DNA of 64,000 nt from Bathymodiolus brooksi. Lineage: Eukaryota > Mollusca > Bivalvia > Mytilida > Modiolidae. Shown here in pieces: positions 1 to 13,357 of the stretch. A model generated the notes under the pieces. That model saw only the letters and a list, made by a program, of their open reading frames with translations. It had not been told where the DNA came from and ran no database searches. The stretch spans positions 42,949,414 through 43,013,413 of the forward strand of contig OY804585.1 in the NCBI GenBank assembly GCA_963680875.1, written 5' to 3'. A program made the translations under genes and the position numbers. The stretch's first letter is position 1. Each line of letters starts with the position of its first letter.

Positions 1-3000
1 GGGTCAGAGGTGATTGTTTAGTGCATTAAGGTGAGAGGTGATTGTTCAATGAGTTAGAGTGAGAGGTGATTGTTCAGTGAGTTAGGGTGAGAGGTGGTTG
101 TTCAGTGAATTAGGGTGAGAGGTGATTGTTCAGTGAGTTAGGGTCAGAGGTGATTGTTTAGTGCATTAAGGTGAGAGGTGATTGTTCAATGAGTTAGAGT
201 GAGAGGTAGTAGTTCAGTGAGTGAGGGTCAGAGGTGATTGTTCAGTGAGTTAGGGTGAGAGGTGATTGTTCAGTGAGTTAGGGTGAGAGGTGGTTGTTCA
301 GTGAGTTAGGGTCAGAGGTGGTTGTTCAGTGAGTTAGGGTCAGAGGTGATTGTTCAGTGAGTTAGGGTCAGAGGTGGTTTAGTGAGTTAGGGAGACAGGT
401 GATTGTTCAATGAGTTAAGGTGAGAGGTGATTGTTCAGTGAGTTAAGGTGAGAGGTGATTGTTCGTCAGTTAGGGTCAGAGGTGATTGTTCAGTGAATTA
501 GGGTGAGAGGTGATTGTTCAGTGAGTTAGGGTGAGAGGTGATTCTTCAGTGAGTTAAGGTGAGAGGTGATTGTTCAGTGAGTTAGGGTGAGAGGTGGTTG
601 TTCAGTGATTTAGGGTGAGAGGTGATTGTTCAGTGAGTTAGGGTCAGAGGTGGTTGTTCAGTGAGTTAGGGTCAGAGGTGATTGTTCAGTGAGTTAGGGT
701 CAGATGTGGTTGTTCAGTGAGTTAGGGTGAGAGGTGGTTGTTCAGTGAGTTAGGGTGAGAGGTGGTTGTTCAGTGAGTTAGGGTTGAGAGGTGATTGTTC
801 AGTGAGTTAGGGTCAGAGGTGGTTGTTCAGTGAGTTAGGGTGAGATGTGATTGTTCAGAGAGTGAGGGTCAGAGGTGATTGTTCAGTGAGTTAGGGTCAG
901 AGGTGATTGTTCAGTGAGTTAGGGTCAGAGGTGATTGTTCAGTGAGTTAGGGTCAGAGGTGATTGTTTAGTGCATTAGGGTCAGAGGTGATTGTTCAGTG
1001 AGTTAGGGTGAGAGGTGATTGTTCAGTGAGTTAGGGTGAGAGGTGATTGTTCAGTGAGTTAAGGTGAGAGGTGATTGTTCAGTGCGTTAGGGGGAGAGGT
1101 GGTTGTTCAGTGAGTTAGGGTGAGAGGTGATTGTTCAATGAATTAGGGTGAGAGGTGGTTGTTCAGTGGGTTAGGGTGAGAGGTGGTTGTTCAGTGAGTT
1201 AGGGTCAGAGGTGGTTGTTCAGTGAGTTAGGGTCAGAGGTGGTTGTTAAGTGAGTTAGGGTGACAGGTGATTGTTCAGTGAGTTAAGGTGAGAGGTGATT
1301 GTTCAGTGAGTTAAGGTGAGAGGTGATTGTTCAGTGAGTTAGGGTGAGAGGTGATTGTTCAGTGAGTTAGGGTGAGAGGTGATTGTTCAGTGAGTTAGGG
1401 TGAGAGGTGATTGTTCAGTGAGTTAGGGTGAGAGGTGATTGTTCAGTGAGTTAGGGTGAGAGGTGGTTGTTCAGTGAGTTAGGGTGAGAGGTGGTTGTTC
1501 AGTGAGTTAGGATCAGAGGTGGTTGTTCATTGAGTTAGGGTGAGAGGTGATTGTTTAGTGCATTAGGGTGAGAGGTGATTGTTCAGTGAGTTAGGGTGAG
1601 AGGTGATTAATCAGTGAGTTAGGGTGTGAGGTGATTGTTCAGTGAGTTAAGGTGAGAGGTGATTGTTCAGTGAGTTAGGGTGAGAGGTGGTTGTTCAGTG
1701 AATTAGGGTGAGAGGTGATTGTTCAGTGAGTTAGGGTGAGAGGTGAGTTAGGGTCAGAGGTGGTTGTTCAGTGAATTAGGGTCAGAGGTAGTTGTTCAGT
1801 GAGTGAGGGTCAGAGGTGATTGTTCAGTGAGTTAGGGTGAGAGGTGGTTCAGTGAGTTAGGGTCAGATGTGGTTGTTCAGTGAGTTAGGGTCAGAGGTGA
1901 TTGTTCAGTGAGTTAGGGTCACAGGTGGTTGTTTAGTGAGTTAGGGTGACAGGTGATTGTTCAGTGAGTTATGGTGAGAGGTGATTGTTCAGTGAGTTAG
2001 GGTGAGAGGTGATTGTTCCGTGAGTTAGGTGAGAGGTGATTGTTCAGTGAGTTAGGGTGAGAGGTGATTGTTCAGTGAGTTATGGTGAGAGGTGATTGTT
2101 CAGTGAGTTATGGTGAGAGGTGATTGTTCAGTGAGTTAGGGTGAGAGGTGGTTGTTCAGTGAGTTAGGGTGAGAGGTGATTGTTCAGTGAGTTAGGGTCA
2201 GAGGTGGTTGTTCAGTGAGTTAGGGTGAGAGGTGATTGTTCAGTGAGTTAGGGTGAGAGGTGGTTGTTCAGTGAGTTAGGGTCAGAGGTGGTTGTTCAGT
2301 GAGTTAGGGTCAGAGGTGATTGTTTAGTGCGTTAGGGTGAGAGGTGATTGTTCAGTGAGTTAGGGCGAGAGGTGATTGTTCAGTGAGTTAGGGTGAGAGG
2401 TGATTGTTCAGTGAGTTAAGGTGAGAGGTGATTGTTCAGTGAGTTAGAGTGAGAGGTGGTTGTTCAGTGAGTTAGGGTGAGAGGTGATTGTTCAGTGAGT
2501 TAGGGTGAGAGGTGGTTGTTCAGTGAGTTAGGGTCAGAGGTGGTTGTTCAGTGAGTTAGGGTCAGAGGTGGTTGTTCAGTGAGTTAGGGTCAGAGGTGGT
2601 TGTTCAGTGAGTTAGGGTGACAGGTGATTGTTCAGTGAGTTAAGGTGAGGTGATTGTTCAGTGAGTTAAGGTGAGAGGTGATTGTTCAGTGAGTTAGGGT
2701 CAGAGGTGATTGTTCAGTGAGTTAGGGTGAGAGGTGATTGTTCAGTGAGTTAGGGTGAGAGGTGGTTGTTCAGTGAGTTAGGGTGAGAGGTGATTGTTCA
2801 GTGAGTTAGGGTCAGAGGTGGTTGTTCAGTGAGTTAGGGTCAGAGGTGATTGTTCAGTGAGTTAGGGTCAGATGTGGTTGTTCAGTGAGTTAGGGTGAGA
2901 GGTGGTTGTTCAGTGAGTTAGGGTGAGAGGTGATTGTTCAGTGAGTTAGGGTCAGATGTGGTTGTTCAGTGAGTTAGGGTGAGAGGTGGTTGTTCAGTGA

Positions 3001-4201
3001 GTTAGGGTTGAGAGGTGATTGTTCAGTGAGTTAGGGTCAGAGGTGATTGTTCAGTGAGTTAGGGTCAGAGGTGATTGTTCAGTGAGTTAGGGTCAGAGGT
3101 GATTGTTTAGTGCATTAGGGTCAGAGGTGATTGTTCAGTGAGTTAGGGTGAGAGGTGATTGTTCAGTGAGTTAGGGTGAGAGGTGATTGTTCAGTGAGTT
3201 AAGGTGAGAGGTGATTGTTTAGTGCGTTAGGGTGAGAGGTGGTTGTTCAGTGAGTTAGGGTGAGAGGTGATTGTTCAGTGAGTTAGGGTGAGAGGTGGTT
3301 GTTCAGTGGGTTAGGGTCAGAGGTGGTTGTTCAGTGAGTTAGGGTCAGAGGTGGTTGTTCAGTGAGTGAGGGTCAGAGGTGATTGTTGGGTGAGAAGTGA
3401 TTGTTCAGTGAGTTAGGGTGAGAGGTGGTTGTTCAGTGAGTTAGGGTCAGAGGTGGTTGTTCAGTGAGTTAGGGTCAGAGGTGGTTGTTCAGTGAGTTAG
3501 GGTCAGAGGTGATTGCTCAGTGAGTTAGGGTCAGAGGTGGTTGTTCAGTGAGTTAGGGTGACAGGTGATTGTTCAGTGAGTTAAGGTGAGAGGTGATTGT
3601 TCAGTGAGTTAAGGTGAGGTGATTGTTTAGTGAGTTAGGGTGAGAGGTGATTGTTCAGTGAGTTAGGGTGAGAGGTGGTTGTTCAGTGAGTTAGGGTGAG
3701 AGGTGGTTGTTCAGTGAGTTAGGGTGAGAGGTGATTGTTCAGTGAGTTAGGGTGAGAGGTGGTTGTTCAGTGAGTTAGGGTCAGAGGTGGTTGTTCAGTG
3801 AGTTAGGGTCAGAGGTGATTGTTTAGTGCATTAGGGTCAGAGGTGATTGTTCAATGAGTTAGGGTGAGAGGTGATTGTTCAGTGAGTTAGGGTGAGAGGT
3901 GATTGTTCAGTGAGTTAAGGTGAGAGGTGATTGTTCAGTGAGTTAGGGTGAGAGGTGGTTGTTCAGTGAATTAGGGTGAGAGGTGATTGTTCAGTGAGTT
4001 TGGGTGAGAGGTGGTTGTTCAGTGAGTTAGTGTCAGAGGTGGTTGTTCAGTGAATTAGGGTCAGAGGTAGTAGTTCAGTGAGTGAGGGTCAGAGGTGATT
4101 GTTCAGTGAGTTAGGGTGAGAGGTGATTGTTCAGTGAGTTAGGGTGAGAGGTGGTTGTTCAGTGAGTTAGGGTCAGAGGTGGTTGTTCAGTGAGTTAGGG
4201 T
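1..4201 (+). repeat. Higher-order block A, copy 1 (offset 4950)
   Basis: This block matches 4951-9151 at a constant offset of 4950 bp. Anchor variants: GGAGACAGG at 391 and 5341; AGAGAGTGAGGGTC near 857 and 5807; GATCAGAGG at 1511 and 6461; GATTGTTGGGTGAG near 3381 and 8331. The few differences seen include TTAGGGCGAG near 2361 against TTAGGGTGAG in copy 2, and GAGAAGTG near 3393 against GAGAGGTG. The match stops near 4202/9152 (TGAGAGG against TCAGAGG followed by different units). The left limit is the window edge, so the true block may be longer. Confidence 0.9.
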
Positions 4202-4950
4202 GAGAGGTGATTGTTTAGTGAGTTAGGGTCAGAGGTGGTTGTTCAGTGAGTTAGGGTCAGAGGTGGTTGTTCAGTGAGTTAGGGTCAGAGGTGATTGTTT
4301 AGTGCATTAGGGTCAGAGGTGATTGTTCAATGAGTTAGGGTGACAGGTGATTGTTCAGTGAGTTAAGGTGAGAGGTGATTGTTCAGTGAGTTAAGGTGAG
4401 AGGTGATTGTTCGTCAGTTAGGGTCAGAGGTGATTGTTCAGTGAGTTAGGGTGAGAGGTGATTGTTCAGTGAGTTAGGGTGAGAGGTGATTCTTCAGTGA
4501 GTTAAGGTGAGAGGTGATTGTTCAGTGAGTTAGGGTCAGAGGTGGTTGTTCAGTGAGTTAGGATCAGAGGTGGTTGTTCAGTGAGTTAGTGTGACAGGTG
4601 ATTGTTCAGTGAGTTTAGGTGAGGTGATTGTTCAGTGAGTTAAGGTGAGAGGTGATTGTTCAGTGAGTTAGGGTCAGAGGTGATTGTTCAGTGAGTTAGG
4701 GTCAGAGGTGATTGTTCAGTGAGTTAAGGTGAGAGGTGATTGTTCAGTGAGTTAGGGTGAGAGGTGGTTGTTCAGTGAGTTAGGGTGAGAGGTGATTGTT
4801 CAGTGAGTTAGGGTCAGAGGTGGTTGTTCAGTGAGTTAGGGTGAGAGGTGATTGTTCAGTGAGTTAGGGTCAGATGTGGTTGTTCAGTGAGTTAGGGTGA
4901 GAGGTGATTGTTCAGTGAGTTAGGGTGAGAGGTGGTTGTTCAGTGAGTTA

Positions 4951-7900
4951 GGGTCAGAGGTGATTGTTTAGTGCATTAAGGTGAGAGGTGATTGTTCAAT
5001 GAGTTAGAGTGAGAGGTGATTGTTCAGTGAGTTAGGGTGAGAGGTGGTTGTTCAGTGAATTAGGGTGAGAGGTGATTGTTCAGTGAGTTAGGGTCAGAGG
5101 TGATTGTTTAGTGCATTAAGGTGAGAGGTGATTGTTCAATGAGTTAGAGTGAGAGGTAGTAGTTCAGTGAGTGAGGGTCAGAGGTGATTGTTCAAAGAGT
5201 TAGGGTGAGAGGTGATTGTTCAGTGAGTTAGGGTGAGAGGTGGTTGTTCAGTGAGTTAGGGTCAGAGGTGGTTGTTCAGTGAGTTAGGGTCAGAGGTGAT
5301 TGTTCAGTGAGTTAGGGTCAGAGGTGGTTTAGTGAGTTAGGGAGACAGGTGATTGTTCAATGAGTTAAGGTGAGAGGTGATTGTTCAGTGAGTTAAGGTG
5401 AGAGGTGATTGTTCGTCAGTTAGGGTCAGAGGTGATTGTTCAGTGAATTAGGGTGAGAGGTGATTGTTCAGTGAGTTAGGGTGAGAGGTGATTCTTCAGT
5501 GAGTTAAGGTGAGAGGTGATTGTTCAGTGAGTTAGGGTGAGAGGTGGTTGTTCAGTGATTTAGGGTGAGAGGTGATTGTTCAGTGAGTTAGGGTCAGAGG
5601 TGGTTGTTCAGTGAGTTAGGGTCAGAGGTGATTGTTCAGTGAGTTAGGGTCAGATGTGGTTGTTCAGTGAGTTAGGGTGAGAGGTGGTTGTTCAGTGAGT
5701 TAGGGTGAGAGGTGGTTGTTCAGTGAGTTAGGGTTGAGAGGTGATTGTTCAGTGAGTTAGGGTCAGAGGTGGTTGTTCAGTGAGTTAGGGTGAGATGTGA
5801 TTGTTCAGAGAGTGAGGGTCAGAGGTGATTGTTCAGTGAGTTAGGGTCAGAGGTGATTGTTCAGTGAGTTAGGGTCAGAGGTGATTGTTCAGTGAGTTAG
5901 GGTCAGAGGTGATTGTTTAGTGCATTAGGGTCAGAGGTGATTGTTCAGTGAGTTAGGGTGAGAGGTGATTGTTCAGTGAGTTAGGGTGAGAGGTGATTGT
6001 TCAGTGAGTTAAGGTGAGAGGTGATTGTTCAGTGCGTTAGGGGGAGAGGTGGTTGTTCAGTGAGTTAGGGTGAGAGGTGATTGTTCAATGAATTAGGGTG
6101 AGAGGTGGTTGTTCAGTGGGTTAGGGTGAGAGGTGGTTGTTCAGTGAGTTAGGGTCAGAGGTGGTTGTTCAGTGAGTTAGGGTCAGAGGTGGTTGTTAAG
6201 TGAGTTAGGGTGACAGGTGATTGTTCAGTGAGTTAAGGTGAGAGGTGATTGTTCAGTGAGTTAAGGTGAGAGGTGATTGTTCAGTGAGTTAGGGTGAGAG
6301 GTGATTGTTCAGTGAGTTAGGGTGAGAGGTGATTGTTCAGTGAGTTAGGGTGAGAGGTGATTGTTCAGTGAGTTAGGGTGAGAGGTGATTGTTCAGTGAG
6401 TTAGGGTGAGAGGTGGTTGTTCAGTGAGTTAGGGTGAGAGGTGGTTGTTCAGTGAGTTAGGATCAGAGGTGGTTGTTCATTGAGTTAGGGTGAGAGGTGA
6501 TTGTTTAGTGCATTAGGGTGAGAGGTGATTGTTCAGTGAGTTAGGGTGAGAGGTGATTAATCAGTGAGTTAGGGTGTGAGGTGATTGTTCAGTGAGTTAA
6601 GGTGAGAGGTGATTGTTCAGTGAGTTAGGGTGAGAGGTGGTTGTTCAGTGAATTAGGGTGAGAGGTGATTGTTCAGTGAGTTAGGGTGAGAGGTGAGTTA
6701 GGGTCAGAGGTGGTTGTTCAGTGAATTAGGGTCAGAGGTAGTTGTTCAGTGAGTGAGGGTCAGAGGTGATTGTTCAGTGAGTTAGGGTGAGAGGTGGTTC
6801 AGTGAGTTAGGGTCAGATGTGGTTGTTCAGTGAGTTAGGGTCAGAGGTGATTGTTCAGTGAGTTAGGGTCACAGGTGGTTGTTTAGTGAGTTAGGGTGAC
6901 AGGTGATTGTTCAGTGAGTTATGGTGAGAGGTGATTGTTCAGTGAGTTAGGGTGAGAGGTGATTGTTCCGTGAGTTAGGTGAGAGGTGATTGTTCAGTGA
7001 GTTAGGGTGAGAGGTGATTGTTCAGTGAGTTATGGTGAGAGGTGATTGTTCAGTGAGTTAAGGTGAGAGGTGATTGTTCAGTGAGTTAGGGTGAGAGGTG
7101 GTTGTTCAGTGAGTTAGGGTGAGAGGTGATTGTTCAGTGAGTTAGGGTCAGAGGTGGTTGTTCAGTGAGTTAGGGTGAGAGGTGATTGTTCAGTGAGTTA
7201 GGGTGAGAGGTGGTTGTTCAGTGAGTTAGGGTCAGAGGTGGTTGTTCAGTGAGTTAGGGTCAGAGGTGATTGTTTAGTGCGTTAGGGTGAGAGGTGATTG
7301 TTCAGTGAGTTAGGGTGAGAGGTGATTGTTCAGTGAGTTAGGGTGAGAGGTGATTGTTCAGTGAGTTAAGGTGAGAGGTGATTGTTCAGTGAGTTAGAGT
7401 GAGAGGTGGTTGTTCAGTGAGTTAGGGTGAGAGGTGATTGTTCAGTGAGTTAGGGTGAGAGGTGGTTGTTCAGTGAGTTAGGGTCAGAGGTGGTTGTTCA
7501 GTGAGTTAGGGTCAGAGGTGGTTGTTCAGTGAGTTAGGGTCAGAGGTGGTTGTTCAGTGAGTTAGGGTGACAGGTGATTGTTCAGTGAGTTAAGGTGAGG
7601 TGATTGTTCAGTGAGTTAAGGTGAGAGGTGATTGTTCAGTGAGTTAGGGTCAGAGGTGATTGTTCAGTGAGTTAGGGTGAGAGGTGATTGTTCAGTGAGT
7701 TAGGGTGAGAGGTGGTTGTTCAGTGAGTTAGGGTGAGAGGTGATTGTTCAGTGAGTTAGGGTCAGAGGTGGTTGTTCAGTGAGTTAGGGTGAGAGGTGAT
7801 TGTTCAGTGAGTTAGGGTCAGATGTGGTTGTTCAGTGAGTTAGGGTGAGAGGTGGTTGTTCAGTGAGTTAGGGTGAGAGGTGATTGTTCAGTGAGTTAGG

Positions 7901-9151
7901 GTCAGATGTGGTTGTTCAGTGAGTTAGGGTGAGAGGTGGTTGTTCAGTGAGTTAGGGTTGAGAGGTGATTGTTCAGTGAGTTAGGGTCAGAGGTGATTGT
8001 TCAGTGAGTTAGGGTCAGAGGTGATTGTTCAGTGAGTTAGGGTCAGAGGTGATTGTTTAGTGCATTAGGGTCAGAGGTGATTGTTCAGTGAGTTAGGGTG
8101 AGAGGTGATTGTTCAGTGAGTTAGGGTGAGAGGTGATTGTTCAGTGAGTTAAGGTGAGAGGTGATTGTTTAGTGCGTTAGGGTGAGAGGTGGTTGTTCAG
8201 TGAGTTAGGGTGAGAGGTGATTGTTCAGTGAGTTAGGGTGAGAGGTGGTTGTTCAGTGGGTTAGGGTCAGAGGTGGTTGTTCAGTGAGTTAGGGTCAGAG
8301 GTGGTTGTTCAGTGAGTGAGGGTCAGAGGTGATTGTTGGGTGAGAGGTGATTGTTCAGTGAGTTAGGGTGAGAGGTGGTTGTTCAGTGAGTTAGGGTCAG
8401 AGGTGGTTGTTCAGTGAGTTAGGGTCAGAGGTGGTTGTTCAGTGAGTTAGGGTCAGAGGTGATTGCTCAGTGAGTTAGGGTCAGAGGTGGTTGTTCAGTG
8501 AGTTAGGGTGACAGGTGATTGTTCAGTGAGTTAAGGTGAGAGGTGATTGTTCAGTGAGTTAAGGTGAGGTGATTGTTTAGTGAGTTAGGGTGAGAGGTGA
8601 TTGTTCAGTGAGTTAGGGTGAGAGGTGGTTGTTCAGTGAGTTAGGGTGAGAGGTGGTTGTTCAGTGAGTTAGGGTGAGAGGTGATTGTTCAGTGAGTTAG
8701 GGTGAGAGGTGGTTGTTCAGTGAGTTAGGGTCAGAGGTGGTTGTTCAGTGAGTTAGGGTCAGAGGTGATTGTTTAGTGCATTAGGGTCAGAGGTGATTGT
8801 TCAATGAGTTAGGGTGAGAGGTGATTGTTCAGTGAGTTAGGGTGAGAGGTGATTGTTCAGTGAGTTAAGGTGAGAGGTGATTGTTCAGTGAGTTAGGGTG
8901 AGAGGTGGTTGTTCAGTGAATTAGGGTGAGAGGTGATTGTTCAGTGAGTTTGGGTGAGAGGTGGTTGTTCAGTGAGTTAGTGTCAGAGGTGGTTGTTCAG
9001 TGAATTAGGGTCAGAGGTAGTAGTTCAGTGAGTGAGGGTCAGAGGTGATTGTTCAGTGAGTTAGGGTGAGAGGTGATTGTTCAGTGAGTTAGGGTGAGAG
9101 GTGGTTGTTCAGTGAGTTAGGGTCAGAGGTGGTTGTTCAGTGAGTTAGGGT
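4951..9151 (+). repeat. Higher-order block A, copy 2 (offset 4950)
   Basis: This is the second copy of 1-4201 and is almost identical to it. Private changes include TTCAAAGAGT at 5191-5200, where copy 1 has TTCAGTGAGT, and one TTATGG unit of copy 1 (near 2110) reading TTAAGG here (near 7060). The 4950-bp offset is not an exact multiple of 28, because the block contains several shortened units. Positions 4202-4950 lie between the copies and consist of ordinary units. Confidence 0.9.
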
Positions 9152-10979
9152 CAGAGGTGATTGTTCAGTGAGTTAGGGTCAGAGGTGGTTTAGTGAGTTA
9201 GGGTGACAGGTGATTGTTCAGTGAGTTAAGGTGAGAGGTGATTGTTCAGTGAGTTAAGGTGAGAGGTGATTGTTCGTCAGTTAGGGTCAGAGGTGATTGT
9301 TCAGTGAGTTAGGGTGAGAGGTGATTGTTCAGTGAGTTAGGGTGAGAGGTGATTCTTCAGTGAGTTAAGGTGAGAGGTGATTGTTCAGTGAGTTAGGGTG
9401 AGAGGTGGTTGTTCAGTGAGTTAGGGTGAGAGGTGATTGTTCAGTGAGTTAGGGTGAGAGGTGGTTGTTCAGTGAGTTAGGGTCAGAGGTGGTTGTTCAG
9501 TGAGTTAGGGTCAGAGGTGATTGTTTAGTGCATTAGGGTCAGAGGTGATTGTTCAATGAGTTAGGGTGAGAGGTGATTGTTCAGTGAGTTAGGGTGAGAG
9601 GTGATTGTTCAGTGAGTTAGGGTGAGAGGTGGTTGTTCAGTGAATTAGGGTGAGAGGTGATTGTTCAGTGAGTTAGGGTGAGAGGTGGTTGTTCAGTGAG
9701 TTAGTGTCAGAGGTGATTGTTCAGTGAATTAGGGTCAGAGGTAGTAGTTCAGTGAGTGAGGGTCAGAGGTGATTGTTCAGTGAGTTAGGGTGAGAGGTGA
9801 TTGTTCAGTGAGTTAGGGTGAGAGGTGGTTGTTCAGTGAGTTAGGGTCAGAGGTGGTTGTTCATTGAATTAGGGTCAGAGGTGATTGTTCAGTGAGTTAG
9901 GGTCAGAGGTGTATTAGTGAGTTAGGGTGACAGGTGATTGTTCAGTGAGTTAAGGTGAGAGGTGATTGTTCAGTGAGTTAAGGTGAGAGGTGATTGTTCG
10001 TCAGTTAGGGTCAGAGGTGATTGTTCAGTGAGTTAGTGTGAGAGGTGATTGTTCAGTGAGTTAGGGTGAGAGGTGATTCTTCAGTGAGTTAAGGTGAGAG
10101 GTGATTGTTCAGTGAGTTAGGGTGAGAGGTGGTTGTTCAGTGAGTTAGGGTGAGAGGTGATTGTTCAGTGAGTTAGGGTGAGAGGTGGTTGTTCAGTGAG
10201 TTAGGGTGAGAGGTGATTGTTCAGTGAGTTATGGTCAGAGGTGGTTGTTCAGTGAGTTAGGGTGACAGGTGATTGTTCAGTGAGTTAAGGTGAGGTGAGT
10301 TAAGGTGAGAGGTGATTGTTCAGTGAGTTAGGGTGAGAGGTGATTGTTCGGTGAGTTAGGATGAGAGGTGATTGTTCAGTGAGTTAGGGTGAGAGGTGAT
10401 TGTTCAGTGAGTTAAGGTGAGAGGTGATTGTTCAGTGAGTTAGGGTGAGAGGTGGTTGTTCAGTGAGTTAGGGTGAGAGGTGATTGTTCAGTGAGTTAGG
10501 GTCAGAGGTGGTTGTTCAGTGAGTTAGGGTGAGAGGTGATTGTTCAGTGAGTTAGGGTCAGAGGTGGTTGTTCAGTGAGTTAGGGTCAGAGGTGGTTGTT
10601 CAGTGAGTTAGGGTCAGAGGTGGTTGTTCAGTGAGTTAGGGTCAGAGGTGGTTGTTCAGTGAGTTAGGGTGAGAGGTGATTGTTCAGTGAGTTAGGGTGA
10701 GAGGTGATTGTTCAGTGAGTTAGGGTCAGATGTGGTTGTTCAGTGAGTTAGGGTGAGAGGTGGTTGTTCAGTGAGTTAGGGTTGAGAGGTGATTGTTCAG
10801 TGAGTTAAGGTGAGAGGTGATTGTTCAGTGAGTTAGGGTGAGAGGTGGTTGTTCAGTGAGTTAGGGTGAGAGGTGATTGTTCAGTGAGTTAGGGTCAGAG
10901 GTGGTTGTTCAGTGAGTTAGGGTGAGAGGTGATTGTTCAGTGAGTTAGGGTCAGAGGTGGTTGTTCAGTGAGTTAGGGT

Positions 10980-13357
10980 CAGAGGTGGTTGTTCAGTGAG
11001 TTAGGGTCAGAGGTGGTTGTTCAGTGAGTTAGGGTCAGAGGTGGTTGTTCAGTGAGTTAGGGTCAGAGGTGATTGTTCAGTGAGTTAGGGTGAGAGGTGA
11101 TTGTTCAGTGAGTTAGGGTCAGATGTGGTTGTTCAGTGAGTTAGGGTGAGAGGTGGTTGTTCAGTGAGTTAGGGTTGAGAGGTGATTGTTCAGTGAGTTA
11201 GGGTCAGAGGTGGTTGTTCAGTGAGTTAGGGTGAGAGGTGATTGTTCAGAGAGTGAGGGACAGACGTGATTGTTCAGTGAGTTAGGGTCAGAGGTGATTG
11301 TTCAGTGAGTTAGGGTCAGAGGTGATTGTTCAGTGAGTTAGGGTCAGAGGTGATTGTTTAGTGCATTAGTGTCAGAGGTGATTGTTCAGTGAGTTAGGGT
11401 GAGAGGTGATTGTTCAGTGAGTTAGGGTGAGAGGTGATTGTTCAGTGAGTTAAGGTGAGAGGTGATTGTTTAGTGCGTTAGGGTGAGAGGTGGTTGTTCA
11501 GTGAGTTAGGGTGAGAGGTGATTGTTCAGTGAGTTAGGGTGAGAGGTGGTTGTTCAGTGGGTTAGGGTCAGAGGTGGTTGTTCAGTGAGTTAGGGTCAGA
11601 GGTGGTTGTTCAGTGAGTGAGGGTCAGAGGTGATTGTTGGGTGAGAGGTGATTGTTCAGTGAGTTAGGGTGAGAGGTGGTTGTTCAGTGAGTTAGGGTCA
11701 GAGGTGGTTGTTCAGTGAGTTTGGGTCAGAGGTGGTTGTTCAGTGAGTTAGGGTCAGAGGTGATTGCTCAGTGAGTTAGGGTCAGAGGTGGTTGTTCAGT
11801 GAGTTAGGGTGACAGGTGATTATTCAGTGAGTTAAGGTGAGAGGTGATTGTTCAGTGAGTTAAGGTGAGGTGATTGTTTAGTGAGTTAGGGTGAGAGGTG
11901 ATTGTTCAGTGAGTTAGGGTGAGAGGTGAGTTAAGGTGAGAGGTGATTGTTCAGTGAGTTAGGGTGAGAGGTGGTTGTTCAGTGAGTTAGGGTGAGAGGT
12001 GATTGTTCAGTGAGTTAGGGTGAGAGGTGGTTGTTCAGTGAGTTAGGGTCAGAGGTGATTGTTTAGTGCATTAGGGTGAGAGGTGATTGTTCAATGAGTT
12101 AGGGTGAGAGGTGATTGTTCAGTGAGTTAGGGTGAGAGGTGATTGTTCAGTGAGTTAGGGTGAGAGGTGGTTGTTCAGTGAATTAGGGTGAGAGGTGATT
12201 GTTCAGTGAGTTAGGGTGAGAGGTGGTTGTTCAGTGAGTTAGTGTCAGAGGTGGTTGTTCAGTGAATTAGGGTCAGAGGTAGTAGTTCAGTGAGTGAGGG
12301 TCAGAGGTGATTGTTCAGTGAGTTAGGGTGAGAGGTGATTGTTCAGTGAGTTAGGGTGAGAGGTGGTTGTTCAGTGAGTTAGGGTCAGAGGTGGTTGTTC
12401 AGTGAGTTAGGGTCAGAGGTGATTGTTCAGTGAGTTAGGTTCAGAGGTGGTTTAGTGAGTTAGGGTGACAGGTGATTGTTCAGTGAGTTAAGGTGAGAGG
12501 TGATTGTTCAGTGAGTTAAGGTGAGAGGTGATTGTTCGTCAGTTAGGGTCAGAGGTGATTGTTCAGTGAGTTAGGGTGAGAGGTGATTGTTCAGTGAGTT
12601 AGGGTGAGAGGTGATTCTTCAGTGAGTTAAGGTGAGAGGTGATTGTTCAGTGAGTTAGGGTGAGAGGTGGTTGTTCAGTGAGTTAGGGTGAGAGGTGATT
12701 GTTCAGTGAGTTAGGGTGAGAGGTGGTTGTTCAGTGAGTTAGGGTCAGAGGTGGTTGTTCAGTGAGTTAGGGTGAGAGGTGATTGTTTAGTGCATTAGGG
12801 TCAGAGGTGATTGTTCAGTGAGTTAGGGTGAGAGGTGATTGTTCAGTGAGTTAGGGTGAGAGGTGGTTGTTCAGTGAATTAGGGTGAGAGGTGATTGTTC
12901 AGTGAGTTAGGGTGAGAGGTGGTTGTTCAGTGAGTTAGTGTCAGAGGTGGTTGTTCAGTGAATTAGGGTCAGAGGTAGTAGTTCAGTGAGTGAGGGTCAG
13001 AGGTGATTGTGCAGTGAGTTAGGGTGAGAGGTGATTGTTCAGTGAGTTAGGGTGAGAGGTGGTTGTTCAGTGAGTTAGGGTCAGAGGTGGTTGTTCAGTG
13101 AATTAGGGTCAGAGGTGATTGTTCAGTGAGTTAGGGTCAGAGGTGTATTAGTGAGTTAGGGTGACAGGTGATTGTTCAGTGAGTTAAGGTGAGAGGTGAT
13201 TGTTCAGTGAGTTAAGGTGAGAGGTGATTGTTCGTCAGTTAGGGTCAGAGGTGATTGTTCAGTGAGTTAGTGTGAGAGGTGATTGTTCAGTGAGTTAGGG
13301 TGAGAGGTGATTCTTCAGTGAGTTAAGGTGAGAGGTGATTGTTCAGTGAGTTAGGGT
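10980..13357 (+). repeat. Higher-order block B, copy 1 (offset 7887, later 7859)
   Basis: This block matches 18867-21216. Anchors: GACAGACGTG at 11261 and 19148 (offset 7887), and the shortened unit GTGTATTAG at 13145 and 21004 (offset 7859). The 28-bp change in offset is one whole unit present near 11.7 kb and missing near 19.57 kb. The match ends where GGTGAGAGG (13358) is opposed by GGTCAGAGG (21217). The block also shares much of its variant order with the neighbouring copies at 15.4-16.5 and 22-24 kb. Confidence 0.82.
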
